A DNA stretch of 64,000 bases from positions 186,001 through 250,000 of the forward strand of contig JADJRC010000007.1 in the NCBI GenBank assembly GCA_016712415.1, written 5' to 3'. Source of the stretch: Lewinellaceae bacterium. GTDB taxonomy: Bacteria > Bacteroidota > Bacteroidia > Chitinophagales > Saprospiraceae. This document shows positions 52,110 to 60,686 of the stretch, one piece after another. How positions within the stretch are numbered: position 1 is the first letter of the stretch; every line of letters begins with the position of its first letter. A program made the translations under genes and the position numbers. The notes below the pieces were generated by a model. That model saw only the letters and a list, made by a program, of their open reading frames with translations, was not told where the DNA came from and did not search any database.

Positions 52110-52346
52110 ATGGCAAATGTAGCCGAACGCGTTAAGAAAATCATCGTTGACAAACTGGGCGTGGATGAAAATGAAGTAAACAAAGACGCCAACTTCATCC
52201 AGGACCTCGGCGCAGACTCGCTCGATACGGTGGAACTTATCATGGAATTTGAAAAAGAGTTCGATGTTTCCATTCCAGATGAACAGGCTGAGAAGATCCA
52301 GACTGTTGGTCAGGCAATTGAATACCTCGAAGGACATACAAGTTAA
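52110..52346 (+). CDS. acpP: Acyl carrier protein
   Basis: The 78-residue carrier of growing fatty acyl chains. The phosphopantetheine attachment motif is DLGADSLDTVEL with Ser37, and the acidic helix-loop-helix pattern is normal (VDENEVNKDANFIQDLG). It is followed by a strong terminator and then fabF with its own promoter. acpP-fabF-rnc is a common Bacteroidota order. Confidence 0.97.
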   Translation: MANVAERVKKIIVDKLGVDENEVNKDANFIQDLGADSLDTVELIMEFEKEFDVSIPDEQAEKIQTVGQAIEYLEGHTS

Positions 52347-52393
52347 TCTTGATTTTTAGTTCCTTTCCACCTGATACCCGGGTTTTGTTGACT

Positions 52394-52436
52394 GAAAGGT
52401 TCAAAGCTTTGTTTGCTTTGAACCTTTCATCTTTTC
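52394..52436 (+). terminator. Rho-independent terminator after acpP
   Basis: A perfect 14-bp stem (GAAAGGTTCAAAGC at 52394-52407 with GCTTTGAACCTTTC at 52415-52428) has a 7-nt loop and is followed by ATCTTTT. It lies 48 bp after the acpP stop. Confidence 0.85.
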
Positions 52437-52494
52437 GGGAAACAGTGTGCGTAAATTGCAGGCACTACCTTATCGGGTATTAATCCTGATGTTT

Positions 52495-52502
52495 TACCTT
52501 TG
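52495..52502 (+). promoter_or_regulatory. Bacteroidota -7 box for fabF
   Basis: TACCTTTG matches TANNTTTG exactly, 66 nt before the fabF ATG and downstream of the acpP terminator. The -33 element is unclear. Confidence 0.5.
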
Positions 52503-52568
52503 CTCGTTATCCACAAATTATTTCCAGTATAATACCCCATACCATTTTGATTTATCCAATCCGAAAGT

Positions 52569-53810
52569 ATGAAACGAGTTGTTGTAACCGGCATCGGCGC
52601 CATTACCCCCATCGGCAATACTATTCCTGCTTACCTTGAAGGATTGCAGCAAGGGAATAGTGGCGCCAATATGATCACCTTATTTGACGCGACACTGTTC
52701 AAAACCCGTTTTGCGTGTGAGGTAAAGGGCTTTAACGCCGAAGATCACCTTGACCGACGGGAAGTTCGCCGCCTCGACCGTTTTACCCAGTTTGCCATGG
52801 TTTCCGCAGCCGAAGCGCTTCAGAATTCCGGACTCGACCTTGAAATTGTGGATAAAGACCGGGTTGGGGTAATCTGGGCATCGGGCATCGGAGGCCTCGC
52901 CACCCTGGAAAAAGAAATTGAAGAACATATTCTGGGCAACGGTACACCCAAACACAATCCCTTCCTGATTCCTAAAATGATCTCGGATATCGCAGCCGGG
53001 CAGATATCGATCCAGTATGGCTTCAGAGGGATCAATTATGCCACTGTTTCCGCCTGTGCTTCATCGTCGCATGCCCTGATGAACGCATTCGACTATATCC
53101 GGCTCGGAAAAGCCAATATTATCGTTGCAGGAGGCTCGGAAGCCACTGTTACAAAAACGGCCGTCGGGGGATTTAACTCGATGAAAGCCCTTAGCGAACG
53201 CAACGACGAATTTGCTACCGCTTCCCGGCCTTACGACAAAGACCGCGATGGTTTTGTACTTGGCGAAGGCGCTGCCGCCGTGATCCTCGAAGAATACGAA
53301 CACGCCAAAAAACGCGGCGCCCGTATATACGCCGAGGTCGTAGGCGCCGCTGCCAGCGCCGACGCATATCATATCACAGCCCCGCACCCTGAAGGTGCAG
53401 GTGTGATCAATGTCATGAATTTTGCACTGGAAGAAGCCGGAATGAACCCGGAAGATATTGATTACGTCAATACACACGGGACATCCACGCCTCTAGGCGA
53501 CGTCGCAGAATTGAAAGCAATCGAAAAGGTATTTGGCGACCATGCCGCCAAATTGAATATTTCTTCTACCAAAAGCATGACAGGGCACCTCCTGGGCGCT
53601 GCAGGCGCTATCGAGGCCATAGCCTGCGTCCTGGCCATGCAACACGATTTTATCCCCCCTACAATCAACCACTTCACAGACGACCCGGAAATTGACCCGA
53701 AATTTAACCTGACCTTTAATGAGGCCCAACAGCGCAAGGTGAAGGCAACTTTGAGTAATACGTTCGGCTTTGGAGGCCACAATGCTTCTGTCATTTTCCG
53801 GAAAGTGTAA
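52569..53810 (+). CDS. fabF: Beta-ketoacyl-ACP synthase II
   Basis: A condensing enzyme elongating fatty acyl-ACP with malonyl-ACP. Catalytic Cys163 is in TVSACASSSHAL, and the two histidines are in THGTSTPLGD and SMTGHLLGAAGAIEA. GFGGHNAS is at the C-terminus. The length of 413 aa and the N-terminus KRVVVTGIGAITPIGN are standard for FabF. The 3' end overlaps one possible start of rnc. Confidence 0.96.
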   Translation: MKRVVVTGIGAITPIGNTIPAYLEGLQQGNSGANMITLFDATLFKTRFACEVKGFNAEDHLDRREVRRLDRFTQFAMVSAAEALQNSGLDLEIVDKDRVGVIWASGIGGLATLEKEIEEHILGNGTPKHNPFLIPKMISDIAAGQISIQYGFRGINYATVSACASSSHALMNAFDYIRLGKANIIVAGGSEATVTKTAVGGFNSMKALSERNDEFATASRPYDKDRDGFVLGEGAAAVILEEYEHAKKRGARIYAEVVGAAASADAYHITAPHPEGAGVINVMNFALEEAGMNPEDIDYVNTHGTSTPLGDVAELKAIEKVFGDHAAKLNISSTKSMTGHLLGAAGAIEAIACVLAMQHDFIPPTINHFTDDPEIDPKFNLTFNEAQQRKVKATLSNTFGFGGHNASVIFRKV

Positions 53811-53832
53811 TATTTCAAAACACATTGATTCT

Positions 53833-54615
53833 GTGCGATTTATTCGACGATTTTATAATTATTACCTGCACCCGGATAAAGAACTGGCCCGGCGCCTGAG
53901 GTCGCTTGTGGGCTTTACCCCCGTTCATCTGTCGCTGTTCAAACTGGCCTTTTTTCATAAAAGCACGTTTAGCTCGCAGGATTATGCCATTGCCAACAAC
54001 GAACGCCTTGAGTTCCTCGGCGATGCCGTACTGAGCACCATTGTCGGAGAATACCTCTTTAAGAAGTACCCGAACAGCGACGAGGGCTTTCTGACGAAAA
54101 TGCGCTCCAAGATCGTGAAGCGCAATTCGCTCGACGAAATCGCCGATAAAATGGGCCTCGATCTTCTTTTGGCCAACTACAACCAGACGCGCCTTTCCAA
54201 GTCCATGCTCGGCCATGCCCTCGAAGCACTTGTAGGCGCCGTTTATATCGAAGTGGGTTACAACAAAACGCGGCAATATGTCGTAAAACGCATCCTGCGG
54301 CGTTATCTGGACATCCATGAACTGGAGCATTTTGACGACAATTATAAAAGCCAGTTGCTTGAATGGTGTCAGAAAAACGGGCGCTCCATTGAGTACAAGG
54401 TGGTCGCAAAATACAAAAGCGAAAAACGCGACAAGTTAAAAGTGGCCGTTTATGTTGATGGTAAAAAACTCGGCACCGCAGATGATTTTAATAAAAAAAG
54501 CGCCGAACAACTCGCCAGTGAACGCGCTATGGTAGCGATGGGCATACCCAGCGGCAATGGAACCTCCTCCGCTACAGGCGTCAGGGATGTAAAAGGAATG
54601 GAAGAAGAGGATTGA
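53833..54615 (+). CDS. rnc: Ribonuclease III
   Basis: A double-strand-specific endoribonuclease for rRNA and mRNA processing. The catalytic signature is NERLEFLGDAVLSTIVGEYL with acidic partners further on (MLGHALEALVGAVYIE), and a C-terminal dsRNA-binding domain runs from about residue 165 (NYKSQLLEWCQKNGRSIEYK). The start is uncertain: GTG 53833 (MRFIRRFYNYYLHPDKELAR) follows the fabF stop, whereas ATG 53782 would overlap fabF by 29 bp and add 17 residues unlike the family. Confidence 0.93.
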   Translation: MRFIRRFYNYYLHPDKELARRLRSLVGFTPVHLSLFKLAFFHKSTFSSQDYAIANNERLEFLGDAVLSTIVGEYLFKKYPNSDEGFLTKMRSKIVKRNSLDEIADKMGLDLLLANYNQTRLSKSMLGHALEALVGAVYIEVGYNKTRQYVVKRILRRYLDIHELEHFDDNYKSQLLEWCQKNGRSIEYKVVAKYKSEKRDKLKVAVYVDGKKLGTADDFNKKSAEQLASERAMVAMGIPSGNGTSSATGVRDVKGMEEED

Positions 54616-54638
54616 GTACGCTGAAACTGCTCCACAAT

Positions 54639-55747
54639 ATGGATACGCACGCTTTTTTTCGCGAAAAGTTGCTGACCTGGTTCGCTCAAAACCATCGACC
54701 CATGCCCTGGAAAGCAGAAAATGATCCCTACCGTATCTGGCTTTCCGAAATAATACTTCAACAAACGCGGGTTGAGCAGGGGATGCCCTATTACCTGAAT
54801 TTCATCGAACGTTTTCCCGATGTGACACAGCTCGCCAATGCACCCGAAGACGAGGTGCTCAAAGCATGGGAAGGACTCGGCTATTATTCCCGTGCACGCA
54901 ACCTGCATGAAACAGCAAAATTCATCTCCGGCGAACTAAAAGGTGTATTCCCCGACTCCTATACCGCCATCCGCGCGTTGAAGGGTGTCGGCGATTACAC
55001 TGCTGCGGCTATTGCTTCTTTTGCTTTCGGCCTGCCGCATGCAGTACTCGACGGCAATGTCTATCGTGTGCTATCCCGCTTTTGGGGCATCGAAACGCCG
55101 ACAGACACGCCAAAGGCAAAAAAAGAATTTGCCGCACTTGCCCAGCAATTGCTGCCTTCCGAACGACCAGGCGACTTCAACCAGGCGATCATGGACCTTG
55201 GGGCAACTGTTTGCACCCCGCGGCTGCCTCAATGTACGTCCTGCCTCCTGCACCCCGAATGCTGCGCTTTCCGCCTGAATAAGACAGGGGAATTGCCCAT
55301 AAAATCAAAAATCCGATCAAAAAGGATCGTTTTTTCCTCTACCTCGTGGTCAATTACCGCCAACAAACGCTGGTGCAAAAACGCGAAAGCAAAGATATCT
55401 GGCGCAACCTGTACGAGTTTCCCTTGTTCGAAGCAACATCGTTACCGGCCGACAACCATGAAGTATTGCAATGCTTGTCCGGGCATTTTTTTGATGGGCA
55501 ATTACCCCCCGGCGCGGAATTTGGCGCCATATCCAAACCGTATCGACAAACCCTTACCCACCGGCGGATCACCGCAATTTTTGGCGAAGTAAATTTCAGC
55601 AGTGAAACCCCGGAAAGTTTGTTCAGCGACCACCCATTTGAACACAGCAAACTGGTTTCAAAGGCCGAATTGAAAAAAAATATCGCGGTTCCACGCGTTA
55701 TAGATTGGTATTTGCAAGAGAAAGCTTTAACTTTAAGGTTGATTTAG
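54639..55747 (+). CDS. mutY: A/G-specific adenine glycosylase MutY, frameshifted
   Basis: Removes adenine mispaired with 8-oxoguanine. ATG 54639 begins MDTHAFFREKLLTWFAQNHR. The helix-hairpin-helix and catalytic region are LKGVGDYTAAAIASFAFG and AVLDGNVYRVLSR, with the catalytic Glu region LQQTRVEQG. The iron-sulphur cysteines are C-x6-C-x2-C-x5-C in CTPRLPQCTSCLLHPEC. After KSKIRSK the frame breaks; the NUDIX-like C-terminal domain (VVNYRQQTLVQKRESKDIWR) continues in the next frame. One extra A in the A5 run at 55319-55323 joins them. It starts 23 bp after the rnc stop. Confidence 0.88.
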
Positions 55748-55782
55748 AACCCGCTTTGTTTAACCTAAAAATTTTTACTGCC

Positions 55783-56229
55783 ATGATTAACAAAGTAACC
55801 CTTATCGGCAACCTCGGCGGCGATCCCGAAATTCGTCATCTCGAAAATGGTGCGGCTGTCGGCCGCTTTTCTGTAGCAACCAATGAGAGCTACAAGGACA
55901 AGGACGGCAACTGGCAGACGCTCACGGAATGGCACAATGTTGTTGTATGGCGCGAACTTGCCGAACGCGCTGAAAAACAACTTAAAAAAGGCATGATGGT
56001 ATATGTGGAGGGCAAAATATCCTACCGCAAATACGCCGGCCAGGACGGCGCCGAGCGCCATGTGACCGATATTGTGGCCAATACGTTCCGCCTGTTGGAA
56101 AAACGCGAAGGCTCCGGCGACAGCCGTTTCCCGGCTTCCGAACCCTCAGGCCGCAACCAGGAGGCTTCTGCCATGCCGACGACCGCCGATGTAGCCACAG
56201 AGGCAAATGGCGACGACCTGCCGTTCTGA
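55783..56229 (+). CDS. ssb: Single-stranded DNA-binding protein
   Basis: A 148-residue OB-fold protein coating single-stranded DNA. ATG 55783 begins MINKVTLIGNLGGDPEIRHL, the canonical SSB N-terminus, followed by 'WHNVVVWRELAERAEKQLKK' and GMMVYVEGKISYRKYAG. A flexible linker ends in the acidic tip DDLPF used to recruit repair proteins. It lies 36 bp after mutY and 40 bp before gldE, an order conserved in gliding Bacteroidota. Confidence 0.95.
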   Translation: MINKVTLIGNLGGDPEIRHLENGAAVGRFSVATNESYKDKDGNWQTLTEWHNVVVWRELAERAEKQLKKGMMVYVEGKISYRKYAGQDGAERHVTDIVANTFRLLEKREGSGDSRFPASEPSGRNQEASAMPTTADVATEANGDDLPF

Positions 56230-56269
56230 CGATGGCGCCTACCGGCATTAAAACACACACCCGACGAAA

Positions 56270-57520
56270 ATGGGCTTGATCATCATCGGGCTACTGGTTT
56301 ATCTTCTTGTACTCCTGGCTGAAAGCACTCTTATGGCCATGTCGCCGCAAGATCTGGAGCAACTTCGTACGGATGCAACACCATCCGCACAACGGGCTGC
56401 GGCCTTATCCAGAGAAATACGGCCAGCCATGGCAGCGCTGCTACTGGCGCGTATCCTGCTAAAACTATTGCTGATTATTTTTCCTGCAATATGGTTGTGG
56501 CAGTCGACCGCTACCCGCACGGCGTTGTATAACCTTGCTCTTCAGCTGGGAGTTCAGGAAACATTGGTATGGTGTGTTTGCGCTTTGGGGCTCGCAGCGG
56601 CAATAGCTCTGTTTTTCTGGTCCCTAAAAAAGATCAATGTTTCCAATCATATTGCCGGCAGTGCCTCCTTTTGGGTCAAACACCTGAGTATTTTCATTGC
56701 CTTTTGGAAAAACCTCTTTTCGCCTTTTATTCGAACGCCAACCCAGGTTAACAAGGCCGAAGACGACGAAATCAACAATAGTACTCCGGCAAGCCTTGCC
56801 AGCGAAAAACGCGAAATTGAGCTCTTGAAAAGCATCGTCAGATTTGGCGATGTCACCGTAAAACAGGTTATGCAGCCGCGTTCCAAGGTCGTGGCTATAG
56901 ATTTTCGCGTAGGTTTCCACGATTTACTTGCTACAGTACGGGAGGCGGGGTTCTCCAGACTTCCGGTTTACCAGGAAGACCTTGATAACGTAACGGGTAT
57001 TTTGTACGTTAAAGACCTGCTATCGCACCTGGACAAATCCGATGATTTCGAGTGGCAATCATTGATCCGTACGGATGTAATGCTGGCGCCGGAAAGCAAA
57101 CGGGGGACAGAACTGCTACAGGAATTCAAACGGCAAAAAATACACATGGCCATAGTTGTAGATGAGTATGGCGGCTCCTCGGGCATTGTAACCCTTGAAG
57201 ATGTTTTGGAGGAAGTAACCGGCGAAATTCGCGATGAATTTGATGAAGAAAGTGAAGTCAGGTACAGGAAGGTAGATGACTTCAACTATATTTTTGAAGG
57301 TCAGACCCTTTTGAACGATGTTTGCCGCATCGTTGGGCTTGACTCAGGAGCCTTTGATGCCGTCAAGGGCAATGCAGATACCCTGGCCGGCCTTGCCCTT
57401 GAACTGAAAGGCGATATCCCCAAAACAGGCACGGAGATTACCTGGGGTGGATTTGTGCTCAGCGTTACAGCCGCCAACAGTCGCCGTATTGAGCAACTCA
57501 AACTGACACTCCCGCGTTAA
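56270..57520 (+). CDS. gldE: Gliding motility-associated protein GldE
   Basis: A 416-residue membrane protein of the CorC/CBS superfamily: an N-terminal DUF21-like membrane region with helices around residues 1-20, 58-80 and 95-118, then CBS domains (VKQVMQPRSKVVAIDFRVGF and 'MAIVVDEYGGSSGIVTLEDV'), and a CorC_HlyC C-terminus. Position directly after mutY-ssb is the diagnostic context for GldE, needed for gliding and type IX secretion in Flavobacterium. The usual downstream partner gldD is not present; an LptF/G permease follows instead. Confidence 0.82.
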   Translation: MGLIIIGLLVYLLVLLAESTLMAMSPQDLEQLRTDATPSAQRAAALSREIRPAMAALLLARILLKLLLIIFPAIWLWQSTATRTALYNLALQLGVQETLVWCVCALGLAAAIALFFWSLKKINVSNHIAGSASFWVKHLSIFIAFWKNLFSPFIRTPTQVNKAEDDEINNSTPASLASEKREIELLKSIVRFGDVTVKQVMQPRSKVVAIDFRVGFHDLLATVREAGFSRLPVYQEDLDNVTGILYVKDLLSHLDKSDDFEWQSLIRTDVMLAPESKRGTELLQEFKRQKIHMAIVVDEYGGSSGIVTLEDVLEEVTGEIRDEFDEESEVRYRKVDDFNYIFEGQTLLNDVCRIVGLDSGAFDAVKGNADTLAGLALELKGDIPKTGTEITWGGFVLSVTAANSRRIEQLKLTLPR

Positions 57521-57564
57521 ATATAGCGCAGGGCTATTCGCTACAGCGCAGCACAAATTACAAC

Positions 57565-58659
57565 ATGTTGAAAATCAAGGTTCTCGACGCATATTTCATT
57601 AAAAAGTACCTGTCGACATTTTTCTTTTCGCTGCTGATTTGTACCCTCATTTCGGTGGCCATTGATTTTAGCGACAAGGTGAAAAGTTTTATCGAGAAGC
57701 CCTGTACCCTTAAAGAGATCGTATTCGACTACTTTACAGGGTTTATCCTTCATATGGCGGGCCTGCTGCTTCCGCTCTACACCCTTATCGCCGTAGTCTT
57801 TTTCACCTCACGACTGGCCTTCAACTCTGAAATATTATCTATTCTGAATGCCGGGGTGAGCTTTCGCCGCCTGTTAAGGCCGTATATTATTGTTGGTTCC
57901 GCCATTGCTGTTTTCCATCTGGCGCTCAACCACTTTATTGTACCTCAGCTCAACAAGTCAAGGCTGTTGTTTGAGCGTACTTACGTTTGGACCACCGGAC
58001 AGGATAAAGGCCGCACGACAAATGTTCACTTTCTTGTTGCCCCGGATACAAAAGTATTTATCAGGGGGTTTAATAAAAGCAGCAATACAGCCAATGGGCT
58101 GCGGATAGAACACTTCAAAGGCACCCGGATTACGAGCATCCTGGAAGCCGATATGGCATCATGGAAAACCGAAACAAACCGATGGCAACTGAATAATTAC
58201 AGCATCCGCAACTTTGACGGACTTCACGAACGGTATACACAGTTCATGGCGCCATTGGATACTATGATTAACCTTTCTCCAAAAGATTTTACCTACTACA
58301 ACAACCAGAATGAGGAAATGACCTCCATCGAGCTGTTGGAGGCCGTCGAGCGCGACCGGAGTCGGGGCTCCTCCAACTCCAAGAAATACGCCATTGAGTT
58401 TCACCGCCGTACAGCCGATGCATTTACCAATATTATCCTTACGGTGATAGGGCTGGCAGTAGCCGGTCGGAAAGTTCGGGGCGGCATGGGCCTGCACCTT
58501 GCCGTCGGGATTGGGATCGGAGCATCCTTCATATTGCTTTCAAAATTTGCCATATCCTTTGCCATCAGCAGCACCCTCCCCATCATACTGGGGATGTGGA
58601 TACCCAATATTCTGTTTATTTGTATTGCCTTTTGGCTGGCTGCAGTTGCCCAAAAATAA
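57565..58659 (+). CDS. LptF/LptG-family LPS export permease
   Basis: A 364-residue permease with the YjgP/YjgQ layout: N-terminal helices (FFFSLLICTLISVAIDFS, and 'FILHMAGLLLPLYTLIAVVF'), ILSILNAGVSFRRLLRPYI as the coupling-helix region, a large periplasmic jellyroll (about residues 125-260), and C-terminal helices (ILTVIGLAVAGRKVRGGMG, then AVGIGIGASFILLSKFAIS). It would work with LptB and LptC in LPS extraction. lptC lies at 45.4 kb, separately. It starts 44 bp after gldE. Confidence 0.88.
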   Translation: MLKIKVLDAYFIKKYLSTFFFSLLICTLISVAIDFSDKVKSFIEKPCTLKEIVFDYFTGFILHMAGLLLPLYTLIAVVFFTSRLAFNSEILSILNAGVSFRRLLRPYIIVGSAIAVFHLALNHFIVPQLNKSRLLFERTYVWTTGQDKGRTTNVHFLVAPDTKVFIRGFNKSSNTANGLRIEHFKGTRITSILEADMASWKTETNRWQLNNYSIRNFDGLHERYTQFMAPLDTMINLSPKDFTYYNNQNEEMTSIELLEAVERDRSRGSSNSKKYAIEFHRRTADAFTNIILTVIGLAVAGRKVRGGMGLHLAVGIGIGASFILLSKFAISFAISSTLPIILGMWIPNILFICIAFWLAAVAQK

Positions 58660-58674
58660 TATTGGGTAAAATGC

Positions 58675-60651
58675 TTACTGTCTGCTAAGCATAATATCAA
58701 TATCCCGCCACACATTCCAGTCTTTGGCATAAAGAAAGTTGAGTCGATCAACTGCTAATTTATTTATTTTCAAACCTTTGAATCCATCCAAAGGCGAAAA
58801 AACACCTGGTTTTATAGCCGGCAATGCGACGTTTTGTTTGCTTTCGGCATAACCGACCCAGGTTTTTTTACCTGCGAAAACCGCCCACCAGTTTTTTAAG
58901 GCCGTCTGCATTTTTCCCCGAAAAAACACCCCAATCGGAAGAGCAAGCAGCAGGAACAAACAAATAGAAAGGTCCAGAACCCGCTTATTCCGCCTTTGTC
59001 CGGGTTGCGCAATATTGTAGCGTATCTCTATAGTATATAATTCGCCCGGTTCATCTTTGCTGCTGCTTCCAATGATACTCATACTCTCCTCCGGTATGAT
59101 CTTGTAGGATATGGCAGGGCCCAATCGTGTCATCCAAGCAAGTATTTCCTGCGAACGAACATCTTTTGAACAAAAAATAACTTCATCGATTCTGTAAATC
59201 CGAACAACTTCATCGAGCTGGTCAATATTCCCCAAGGCGCCCGCCGAAAGTATTTCATGTCGGGTTTGTCCGGCGAGCAACGATCCTGCTTTTATGTTTG
59301 TTGGCGCAACCGTTCCAATAAAGTTTTTTACGATTCCAGCCTGGTTCAATAATCCAATTACCCTGGCGCTTTCCTCCATGGAACCAACAATTACAAGGTT
59401 TCTGATTCGGCTTCTGCCGATCCTGAAATTTCGAAATTCTATAAAATGCAAGACTGTCCGAATTCCAATGGTTGATAAAACAGCCCATACCGCTCCCATC
59501 AATACCAAAGCCCGTGAAGGCCGGTAGTCCAGGTCCAGAAACCCGTATACTGCTGCCAGTATAAGGGTGCCGATGCCCAGGCCACGCACCATCCGGCGAA
59601 GATCGTATCGCTGGTCGTACCCGCCATTGAGCCAAACAGCCCCCAGCCAGATGAGTATATACAATGGAAAATTGAACCACAATACATTAGTCTTGAACCA
59701 TTCCGGGTCCTTGTAGTAATAATTGGCCCAAAAGGATTTAAGAAAAACCAATCCGGCATAAATCGACAATGCATCAAGCATAGGCAATTTAAGTTTTTGC
59801 CACATACCACGCAGAAGGGTAATTCCTGCGCGAAGCCAGATGGCCACTTGCAACATCAATATAAACAAACCAGCCCTTCGCCCGGTAAAGTGCTTACGTG
59901 TAAAGATGATCATGGCCTGATAAAACGTCCGGACGTAGTTGAGACTGCCCTTTTTGGTGCTTTCTCCCTTGTAGTGGATGATCGTGGTGTCAGGAAAGTA
60001 ATAGTTGGTGTAGCCCGCCTTTACGATTCGGTACGATAGATCAATATCTTCACCATACATAAAGAAAGCCTCGTCGAGCAGACCGGCCTTGTCCAAGGCG
60101 CTGCGCCGGATAAACATGAATGCACCAACCAGCACATCGACCGGGTGGGTTTCATTTTCGCCCAGATATCCGAGGTAATATTGATTGAACAGGCGACTTC
60201 TAGGGAAAATTGCTGACAAGCCAAAGGTCTTGCAAAAGGCGACCCAGGGAGAAGGAAACCCGCGGCGGCTCTCCGGAAGGAATTTGCCGCTGCCGTCAAT
60301 CAGTTTTACGCCCAAAGCCCCGGCTTCAGGATGAGCATCCATAAAGCGCAGGCATTTTTCAAAGGTATCTTCTTCAACAAGGGTATCCGGATTGAGCAAC
60401 AACACATATTCACCTTTACTTTCCCGAATAGCCTGATTGTTGGCTACAGCAAAACCGGGATTGTGTTTGTTTGCAATAAGCCGGGCTTCGGGAAATTTTT
60501 CCTGCACCATCCGCACCGAGTCGTCGACAGAATTGTTGTCGACCACCCATACTTCCGCATCAATACCATGAAGTGCCCTGCGCACACTGCCCAGTGCCTG
60601 TTCCAGGAAGTGGCGAACGTTATAATTGACAATAATTACGGAGAGCCGCAT
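58675..60651 (-). CDS. Glycosyltransferase family 2 fused to a WcaJ-like sugar transferase remnant
   Basis: 658 residues with two joined modules. Residues 1-240 are a GT2 domain (LSVIIVNYNVRHFLEQALGS, VVDNNSVDDSV, LLLNPDTLVEEDTFE, 'EAFFMYGEDIDLSYRIVKAG'). A helix (GLFILMLQVAIWLRAGITLL) follows, then a membrane region and a nucleotide-binding-like segment (NLVIVGSMEESARVIGLL) as in polyprenyl-phosphate hexose-1-phosphate transferases. The end keeps KRVLDLSICLFLLLALPIG, NWWAVFAGKKTWVGY and LYAKDWNVWRDIDIML but lacks the central KFRSM-type catalytic core. Probably envelope or exopolysaccharide synthesis. Confidence 0.8.
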   Translation of the reverse strand: MRLSVIIVNYNVRHFLEQALGSVRRALHGIDAEVWVVDNNSVDDSVRMVQEKFPEARLIANKHNPGFAVANNQAIRESKGEYVLLLNPDTLVEEDTFEKCLRFMDAHPEAGALGVKLIDGSGKFLPESRRGFPSPWVAFCKTFGLSAIFPRSRLFNQYYLGYLGENETHPVDVLVGAFMFIRRSALDKAGLLDEAFFMYGEDIDLSYRIVKAGYTNYYFPDTTIIHYKGESTKKGSLNYVRTFYQAMIIFTRKHFTGRRAGLFILMLQVAIWLRAGITLLRGMWQKLKLPMLDALSIYAGLVFLKSFWANYYYKDPEWFKTNVLWFNFPLYILIWLGAVWLNGGYDQRYDLRRMVRGLGIGTLILAAVYGFLDLDYRPSRALVLMGAVWAVLSTIGIRTVLHFIEFRNFRIGRSRIRNLVIVGSMEESARVIGLLNQAGIVKNFIGTVAPTNIKAGSLLAGQTRHEILSAGALGNIDQLDEVVRIYRIDEVIFCSKDVRSQEILAWMTRLGPAISYKIIPEESMSIIGSSSKDEPGELYTIEIRYNIAQPGQRRNKRVLDLSICLFLLLALPIGVFFRGKMQTALKNWWAVFAGKKTWVGYAESKQNVALPAIKPGVFSPLDGFKGLKINKLAVDRLNFLYAKDWNVWRDIDIMLSRQ

Positions 60652-60686
60652 GGCGGCAAAGTTGGTGGTTTAGGGTGATAGTTGGC

